The notes under the pieces are model-generated. The model made no database searches, was not told the DNA's origin, and saw only the letters and a program-made list of their open reading frames with translations. Below, piece by piece: positions 7,243 through 11,163 of a stretch of 11,163 nt of DNA (the stretch's first letter is position 1; each line of letters opens with the position of its first letter). The position numbers were made by a program, and so were the translations under genes. The stretch lies in contig JALPXT010000045.1 of NCBI GenBank assembly GCA_023271485.1, positions 1-11,163 of the forward strand. Reading direction: 5' to 3'. This stretch comes from Dehalococcoidia bacterium (lineage in GTDB: Bacteria; Chloroflexota; Dehalococcoidia; SZUA-161; SpSt-899).

Positions 7243-8082
7243 GTGATCGTAGACTTCCACACTCATATCGTTCCCCCCGAGATAAAAGAAAGACGCGAAG
7301 ACCTGGTGCGCCAGGACCCATGCTTTCAAGCCCTTTATTCTGATCCGAAAGTAAACCTTGCCACCGCCGAGGACCTGATTGCCAGCATGGACCGGGATGC
7401 CATCAACGTCTCGGTTGCTCTCAACATCGGCTGGTCGAGCCCGGAGTTGTGCCACAGGACCAACGACTACATTATGGAGTCCATAAGCAAGTACCCCGAC
7501 CGCCTGGTTGGCTTCTGTTCCCTTCAGCCTAAATCCAGAGAGGCAGTATCGGAGATTGAACGCTGTGCCCGAGGTGGAATCCGGGGCATCGGCGAGCTGA
7601 TGCCCCACATGCAGGGTTTCGACCTGGGCGACAAAGCCCTGATGTCGCCTGTCGTCGAGGCGGCAGAGGAGCACAATATGATCCTTCTCACCCACTCCTC
7701 GGAGCCGGTAGGGCATATCTACCCCGGAAAGGGCGATGTGCTGCCGGCAACTCTTTATCGGTTCATAACTAATTTCCCTGACCTGCTTATCGTCTGCGCC
7801 CACTGGGGGGGAGGGCTTCCTTTCTATGCCCTGATGCCGGAGGTCGCTCGTGCCCTCCAGAACGTTTTCTTCGATACCGCGGCTTCACCCTTTCTGTATA
7901 GAGACGAAATCTTCCCTTGTGTTGCTGAACTCATCGGAGAGGATAGGATTCTCTTCGGCAGCGATTATCCCCTCATCACCCAGAGTCGGATTGTCGAATT
8001 GCTGCGAAGCTTAAGCATGTCGCAGGAAACCAAGGACAAAATCCTGGGAGAAAACGCCCGCAGGCTTCTGGGACTTAGCTGA
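7243..8082 (+). CDS. Amidohydrolase family 2 (TIM-barrel metal-dependent hydrolase)
   Basis: A 279-residue cytoplasmic metal-dependent hydrolase or decarboxylase of the amidohydrolase_2 type. Metal-site motifs: the N-terminal DFHTH (H6, H8), THSSEP (H151), CAHWGGG (H187) and the late FGSDYP (D241), plus GIGELMPH around E118. These are the landmarks of the ACMSD / gamma-resorcylate decarboxylase / uncharacterised hydrolase superfamily; the reaction cannot be named from these residues. The start is GTG at 7243, the first codon that gives the expected MIVDFHTH beginning; the preceding bases have no ribosome site but carry a promoter that makes the message leaderless. The stop TGA overlaps the ATG of thpR by one base, so the two are a coupled pair. 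Base composition is visibly richer in G and C than the operon on the left. Confidence 0.88.
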   Translation: MIVDFHTHIVPPEIKERREDLVRQDPCFQALYSDPKVNLATAEDLIASMDRDAINVSVALNIGWSSPELCHRTNDYIMESISKYPDRLVGFCSLQPKSREAVSEIERCARGGIRGIGELMPHMQGFDLGDKALMSPVVEAAEEHNMILLTHSSEPVGHIYPGKGDVLPATLYRFITNFPDLLIVCAHWGGGLPFYALMPEVARALQNVFFDTAASPFLYRDEIFPCVAELIGEDRILFGSDYPLITQSRIVELLRSLSMSQETKDKILGENARRLLGLS

Positions 8083-8678
8083 TGGAACAAATCCGCGCCT
8101 TTATCGCTATCCGGTTGCCCGATCAGGTCAAATGCGATCTTTCTCAACTCCTGAATAGCATCAGGCCGGGTCAGGAAAGAGCCGTAAAATGGGTCAATCC
8201 CGATTCGATCCACCTGACACTCAAGTTTCTGGGGAACATTCCTGCTGAGAAGGTGGCTAATATTGCGCGGGCGATCGGCGAGGCAGCGGCCGTGGCAAAA
8301 CCGTTTACCCTGGAGTTACAAGGGCTGGGTGCATTCCCCAGTTTGAGATCTCCCAGAGTGGTTTGGGTCGGAGTTGGGGGCGATGTGCAACTCATTGTGA
8401 ACTTGCAGAAGCGGATCGACCAGGTCCTGATTCACCTGGGATTTCCAACTGAACGCCGGGAATTCTCACCGCATCTCACCCTTGGCCGGGTTCGCGATAA
8501 GGCTACCAGCCAGGAGCGGCGGTCTTTGGGGGAGTCAATCAGGTCAGTGCAACTGGAGAGTGGCCTGCCCTTCCTGGTGGATGAAGTTTGCTTGATGAGG
8601 AGCACCTTAACCAGCGCCGGAGCGATATACCATCGCCTCGCCAGCATTCACTTGACAGAAATCGACAGAACATGTTAA
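8082..8678 (+). CDS. thpR: RNA 2',3'-cyclic phosphodiesterase (2'-5' RNA ligase family)
   Basis: A 198-residue 2H phosphoesterase. The two catalytic H.TL motifs are both present: HLTLKFLG at 44-51 and HLTLGRV at 131-137. The N-terminal RAFIAIRLP and the PRVVWVG strand (91-97) are typical of bacterial ThpR/LigT proteins. It opens 2',3'-cyclic phosphates on RNA ends to 2'-phosphates; the ligase activity of the family is seen in vitro. The ATG shares one base with the amidohydrolase stop (TGATG). The last part of the gene also carries the -35 box of the next promoter, so the following genes have their own transcription start as well as possible read-through. Confidence 0.93.
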   Translation: MEQIRAFIAIRLPDQVKCDLSQLLNSIRPGQERAVKWVNPDSIHLTLKFLGNIPAEKVANIARAIGEAAAVAKPFTLELQGLGAFPSLRSPRVVWVGVGGDVQLIVNLQKRIDQVLIHLGFPTERREFSPHLTLGRVRDKATSQERRSLGESIRSVQLESGLPFLVDEVCLMRSTLTSAGAIYHRLASIHLTEIDRTC

Positions 8679-8681
8679 GAT
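8652..8681 (+). promoter_or_regulatory. Sigma-70 promoter of the zinc-ribbon/dtd operon
   Basis: A perfect TTGACA at 8652-8657 and TAAGAT at 8676-8681 are separated by 18 bases. The expected start of transcription, about 8688, falls inside the CIRCE operator, the usual arrangement for HrcA-repressed genes. The -35 box overlaps the end of thpR. Confidence 0.72.
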
Positions 8682-8684
8682 ATA

Positions 8685-8711
8685 TTAGCACTCTCAAAGG
8701 GGGAGTGCTAA
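8685..8711 (+). promoter_or_regulatory. CIRCE operator (HrcA binding site)
   Basis: TTAGCACTC (8685-8693), a nine-base spacer, then GAGTGCTAA (8703-8711). This is an exact match to the consensus of the CIRCE inverted repeat, bound by the heat-shock repressor HrcA. It sits directly over the predicted transcription start and about 50 bases before the zinc-ribbon gene. Confidence 0.96.
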
Positions 8712-8742
8712 TAGTACGACCATCAGTGAAAGACACATCTTC

Positions 8743-8749
8743 AAGGAGG
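8743..8749 (+). promoter_or_regulatory. Ribosome binding site of the zinc-ribbon gene
   Basis: AAGGAGG, ten bases before the ATG at 8760. It confirms this start and is a strong site at the end of a leader of about 72 bases that carries CIRCE. Confidence 0.7.
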
Positions 8750-8759
8750 CTAAACCGGT

Positions 8760-9038
8760 ATGCCCATATACGAGTACCGATGTATGACCTGCGGTTGCGA
8801 TTTTGAGATAAGACAAGGATTTGATACCGAACCATTCAGTGTCTGCCCCAGGTGCCGGAACACGGCAAGGCGTATCTTCCGCCCCGCCCCGATCATCTTC
8901 AAAGGAAGCGGGTTCTACGTCACCGATTATGGCAGTGGATCTTCTACCATGGCTCGAAGCAAGTCAGAAGAAACCAAAGAGACTGAGACAAAAGCGGAGC
9001 CGGCATCCGCAGCAGCATCCAAGCCTGCGGGTGAGTGA
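8760..9038 (+). CDS. FmdB-family zinc-ribbon protein
   Basis: A 92-residue protein beginning MPIYEYRC, the hallmark start of the FmdB / CxxC_CxxC_SSSS putative regulatory family. Four zinc ligands are visible: C8, C11, C29 and C32. The GFYVTDY segment (51-57) is also typical. The tail from about 58 is Ser/Lys/Glu/Ala-rich and looks disordered. The family was named after a putative regulator beside formamidase genes, but no general function is established. It is the first gene after a CIRCE-controlled promoter, so it should be induced by heat or protein-folding stress. Its stop overlaps the dtd start (TGATG). The family call is secure; the role is unknown. Confidence 0.9.
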   Translation: MPIYEYRCMTCGCDFEIRQGFDTEPFSVCPRCRNTARRIFRPAPIIFKGSGFYVTDYGSGSSTMARSKSEETKETETKAEPASAAASKPAGE

Positions 9039-9481
9039 TGAAAGCTCTTCTACAGCGAGTGTCTCGAGCCTCTGTGAGTGTCGATGGGCAGATCGTCGGC
9101 CGGGTGGGGCCAGGGTTGGTTGTCTTTGTCGCAGCAGAAATTGGTGATAGCGAAACCGATGCTCGCTATCTGGCGGAGAAGACCGCCGGCTTACGCATAT
9201 TCTCTGATGAAACGAGCAAGTTCAACCTCTCCGCCCTGGATACCAGAGGCGAGATTTTGGTGGTCAGCCAGTTTACCTTACTCGCCGATACCAGGAAAGG
9301 ACGCCGCCCCAGCTTCACTGAAGCTGCCCCACCCGACAAGGCGGAGTCATTGATCGAGAGCTTCGTTCACTTCCTCCGCTCCACCGGACTCAGAGTCGAG
9401 ACGGGTCAATTTCAGAAACACATGCTGGTGGAGATCCTCAATGATGGCCCGGTGACCATTCCGCTTACCAGTAAGAGATAG
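9038..9481 (+). CDS. dtd: D-aminoacyl-tRNA deacylase
   Basis: A 147-residue enzyme of standard length that hydrolyses D-amino acids, and Gly mischarged on tRNA(Ala), from tRNA. It begins MKALLQRVSRASVSVDGQIV, the classic Dtd N-terminus. The two active-site motifs are present: SQFTL (77-81) and the Gly-cisPro motif GPVT (137-140) in NDGPVTIPL. A GTG at 9035 gives one extra Met, but ATG 9038 matches the family start and overlaps the stop of the zinc-ribbon gene by one base, implying coupled translation. Through that coupling dtd falls under the CIRCE promoter. Nothing unusual is seen in the protein itself. Confidence 0.96.
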   Translation: MKALLQRVSRASVSVDGQIVGRVGPGLVVFVAAEIGDSETDARYLAEKTAGLRIFSDETSKFNLSALDTRGEILVVSQFTLLADTRKGRRPSFTEAAPPDKAESLIESFVHFLRSTGLRVETGQFQKHMLVEILNDGPVTIPLTSKR

Positions 9482-9503
9482 GGTTTCCCGCTCCGAGGCA
9501 TCC

Positions 9504-9717
9504 TCATTTTTTCGCTGCTTTGCTTCTTATCTTCGCTATTGGCTTAGCCCACTGTGTGTCCTCCGGGGTCACCAGACCCATATCGCACGCAATCCGACTA
9601 TACCTGATCTGCGTGCTTTTTCAGAGTTCTCGCTGGTAAAGATCCATTTCGCTTGATAACTGCAGACGGCCTCAGCTGTAATAGTAAAGAAATTGTGGCC
9701 GGCGGCATTCGGAGAAC
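9504..9717 (-). pseudogene. Possible remnant of an unrecognised protein (C-terminal end, frameshifted)
   Basis: In the 241-base gap between dtd and the next gene, the minus strand reads as protein-like sequence: NAAGHNFFTITAEA, then KWIFTSENSEK, then IRYSRIACDMGLVTPED, ending KIRSKAAKK and a TGA at 9504-9506. Two frames have to be joined by adding one base to the five-base run at 9617-9621. I do not recognise the family. No start codon or ribosome site fits, and the upper end collides with the start of the plus-strand gene at 9723, so if it was coding it is the truncated tail of a gene. Confidence 0.3.
9653..9682 (+). promoter_or_regulatory. Candidate promoter of the acidic hypothetical gene
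   Basis: TTGATA (9653-9658) and TGTAAT (9677-9682) are separated by 18 bases and lie about 40 bases before the ATG at 9723. Both boxes are one base from consensus. The candidate sits inside the possible minus-strand remnant. Confidence 0.4.
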
Positions 9718-9722
9718 TAAAA

Positions 9723-10253
9723 ATGAAAGACAAAATACTAAACAAGGTCTCTCCCGAACAGGCTTTAGCGATATTAAAGCGTTTAGCGGAGAAGAATTCA
9801 GATATAGCAGAACAGATTGAAGTGGAAGGGAAACAATTGCTTAAAGAGGTAGACCCGGAAGAAATCTGTGAAGACGTGTATTCAGCTTTAGACGGGATAG
9901 AGGTTGAGGAATTGTGGGACCGTTCCGGGTCTGACAGGTATGGCTATTCGTCACCAGAAGATATGGCGCTGGAAATGATAGAAGAAGAGTTGGAGCCGCA
10001 TAACGAGGAGGTTCGCAGGTATTTGGAACTGGGCATGACAAAAGAAGCCAAGTTGTGTTGTATGGGCGTTTTGAAGGGACTTTATCGCTATGTAAAAGAG
10101 TCGGAGTCGGAGTTTAAGGATTGGGCAGTAGATATACCTGAAGAATGCTTTGGAGACTTATTGACTCAATGGAAAACGAGAGCCAAGAACAAGGATGATA
10201 TTAGTGAAATGAACAGGTTTCTGGAAAAGGAATGCTGTGATTGGGCAAGATAG
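9723..10253 (+). CDS. Acidic hypothetical protein
   Basis: A 176-residue soluble protein with no signal peptide or membrane span. It starts MKDKILNKVSPEQALAILKR with GGAG (9711-9714) eight bases before the ATG; a TTG ten codons upstream (9693) is less likely. It is rich in Glu and Asp and looks mostly helical. Distinct blocks are EEICEDVYSALDGIEVEEL, LWDRSGSDRYGYSSPED, LELGMTKEAKLCCMGVLKG and SEFKDWAVDIPEE. I recall similar unnamed conserved proteins in bacteria and archaea but cannot give a family or function. The repeated '.LG...EA' helical pattern suggests a repeat-type protein-binding fold. Composition is AT-richer than the dtd block to its left. The next gene begins 67 bases later on the same strand, so the two may be expressed together. 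Confidence 0.8.
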   Translation: MKDKILNKVSPEQALAILKRLAEKNSDIAEQIEVEGKQLLKEVDPEEICEDVYSALDGIEVEELWDRSGSDRYGYSSPEDMALEMIEEELEPHNEEVRRYLELGMTKEAKLCCMGVLKGLYRYVKESESEFKDWAVDIPEECFGDLLTQWKTRAKNKDDISEMNRFLEKECCDWAR

Positions 10254-10320
10254 ACGCTGAAGAAGTGAATATGGTTCAATCGCCGCAGTGGGCGTAACCT
10301 CAAAGGTCATTTAACCAGGA

Positions 10321-11163
10321 ATGAATACCCAATCATATAGACCTCAGGGATATACTGGAAAGGGAGATCGATACCTTTCACGGCTAATCAAGGAACTCAA
10401 ACGTATGCTCATAAGAGCTCAACGTTCGTTTGAGCATGATACCCTATATCTACCGAACTAGAAGCTCGAAGAGTTAGCCAGTGTCGCGGTTGAATTTGCT
10501 GAAGATGTCCACAATGATATCGGTATCTGGAGTAGCCTCGAACGATATAACCTTGAGTTTTTTAGCACTCCACTCCCACTCGTTCTCAAACCGAATGAGA
10601 AGATGGGAGAAAAAGCGATCAATAAACATCGCATTCACTACTTACTATGGGTGTTATATCCGGAGCTGAACCCCCAACTTATCCTTTCACCTACGCATCG
10701 GGACTTGAATCTCCTGGTGACAATAGTTTCAGATTTTCTAGAGGAGCGATTTGCAGAAATTCCGCGACGCTCAGAGATAAAAACATTCCTTAGCCAACCA
10801 AATAAGTTCGGATGGGATGTGAAGAGGAAACTACTCTGGTTAGGTAGGCATTCATATCTATTCCGTAATAACTTTCGGAACTATGTCGAAGACCGTGGGG
10901 GAAAACCAGAGATTCCCATCATTGATGATTTCGTTTGCCAGCAAACGACTCCCTGGTCTGGACTCGGTGTCATTGATATTCTGGCGGAAACCCTGAATGT
11001 ATCCAAAGAGCAACGCTCCACCCTACGGAGTTGGTATGAAAGGCATGTTGCATATTATCGAGTCCTGGCAGTCAAAGGTTCAACAATCGAAGCACTGAAC
11101 ATAATCAACGATAAACCATATGTGATAAGATTGCCACATAATACAGACCAATTCGAGGTTGGG
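10321..11163 (+). pseudogene. Uncharacterised protein (DUF3843-like), interrupted by in-frame TAG and cut by window end
   Basis: The frame starts at ATG 10321 (MNTQSYRPQGYTGKGDRYLS), right after an in-frame TAA at 10312-10314, and is open to the end of the window except for TAG at 10459-10461 (codon 47). Protein-like sequence continues on both sides: RAQRSFEHDTLYLPN before, KLEELASVAVEFAEDVHND after. Later blocks are INKHRIHYLLWVLYPE, LSPTHRDLNLLV, PNKFGWDVKRKLLWLG, TTPWSGLGVIDILAETL and RSWYERHVAYYRVLA. The pattern of helices and the LLW / SP..RDL block remind me of DUF3843 proteins, but I cannot confirm that. At least 280 codons are visible. TAG ends several intact genes in this window, so it is a normal stop here. 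The gene is therefore either a nonsense mutant or carries a sequencing error. Confidence 0.62.

Noticed and set aside
7162..7803. Long open frame on the minus strand opposite the amidohydrolase
   Set aside because: It is antisense to a gene with clear metal-binding motifs; the translation has no recognisable family features and is a shadow frame.
9495..9512. GAGG-CAT-CCTC followed by a T run, a possible terminator after dtd
   Set aside because: The stem is only four pairs with a three-base loop; too weak to call a terminator, although the position is suitable.
10405..10437. Inverted repeat ATGCTCA ... TGAGCAT with a 19-base spacer
   Set aside because: Arms of seven bases inside a protein-like frame with no further symmetry; likely chance.
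10459..10461. Pyrrolysine or reassigned TAG
   Set aside because: TAG is the terminal stop of protein A, dtd and the acidic protein, and no pyrrolysine genes are in view.
1..11163. CRISPR arrays, tRNA or rRNA genes, insertion sequence ends, transposase or integrase genes
   Set aside because: None was seen on either strand by reading; the only tandem repeat is the 93-base unit in the permease.

Overview
The window looks like chromosomal DNA from an anaerobic or fermentative bacterium. The signs are a phosphotransacylase / butyrate kinase module next to an Fe-S flavin enoate reductase, an HrcA/CIRCE heat-shock operator, and bacterial housekeeping genes (dtd, thpR). Chloroflexota, a Gram-positive lineage or a syntrophic deltaproteobacterial lineage would all fit; the sequence alone does not decide, and Chloroflexota is only a guess.

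Bases 1-2110, minus strand: an export module of ABC-2 type, read right to left. It has an ATPase (1061-1957) with a short N-terminus, then a permease (about 171-1002) carrying an internal 93-base tandem duplication and a one-base frameshift. The first 53 codons of an MFS-type membrane protein (1-160) follow and run off the window.

Bases 2179-7061, minus strand: a tightly packed operon in the order Ptb-like protein A (7061-6144), Ptb-like protein B (6142-5228), butyrate kinase (5231-4158), FMN/FAD/[4Fe-4S] enoate or dienoyl-CoA reductase (4128-2179). The gaps are 1 base, a 4-base overlap and 29 bases. Together they would interconvert an acyl-CoA, its acyl-phosphate and the free acid with ATP, and reduce an unsaturated acid or acyl-CoA. 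The two Ptb-like proteins have lost different sets of conserved residues, which suggests a hetero-oligomeric phosphotransacylase. This is the most interesting feature of the window.

Bases 7206-9481, plus strand: a visibly GC-richer block divergent from the operon. A strong promoter sits so close to a GTG start that the amidohydrolase message is probably leaderless. thpR overlaps the amidohydrolase stop. Inside the end of thpR begins a second promoter, followed by a perfect CIRCE operator, an FmdB-type zinc-ribbon gene and dtd, the last two overlapping at TGATG. HrcA would therefore control the zinc-ribbon/dtd pair.

Bases 9482-11163: AT-richer DNA. It holds a possible minus-strand gene remnant, an intact acidic hypothetical protein (9723-10253), and a partial uncharacterised gene (10321 to the end) interrupted by an in-frame TAG. 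Several lesions in the window sit in short homopolymer runs, so either real gene decay or sequencing error must be considered for them.
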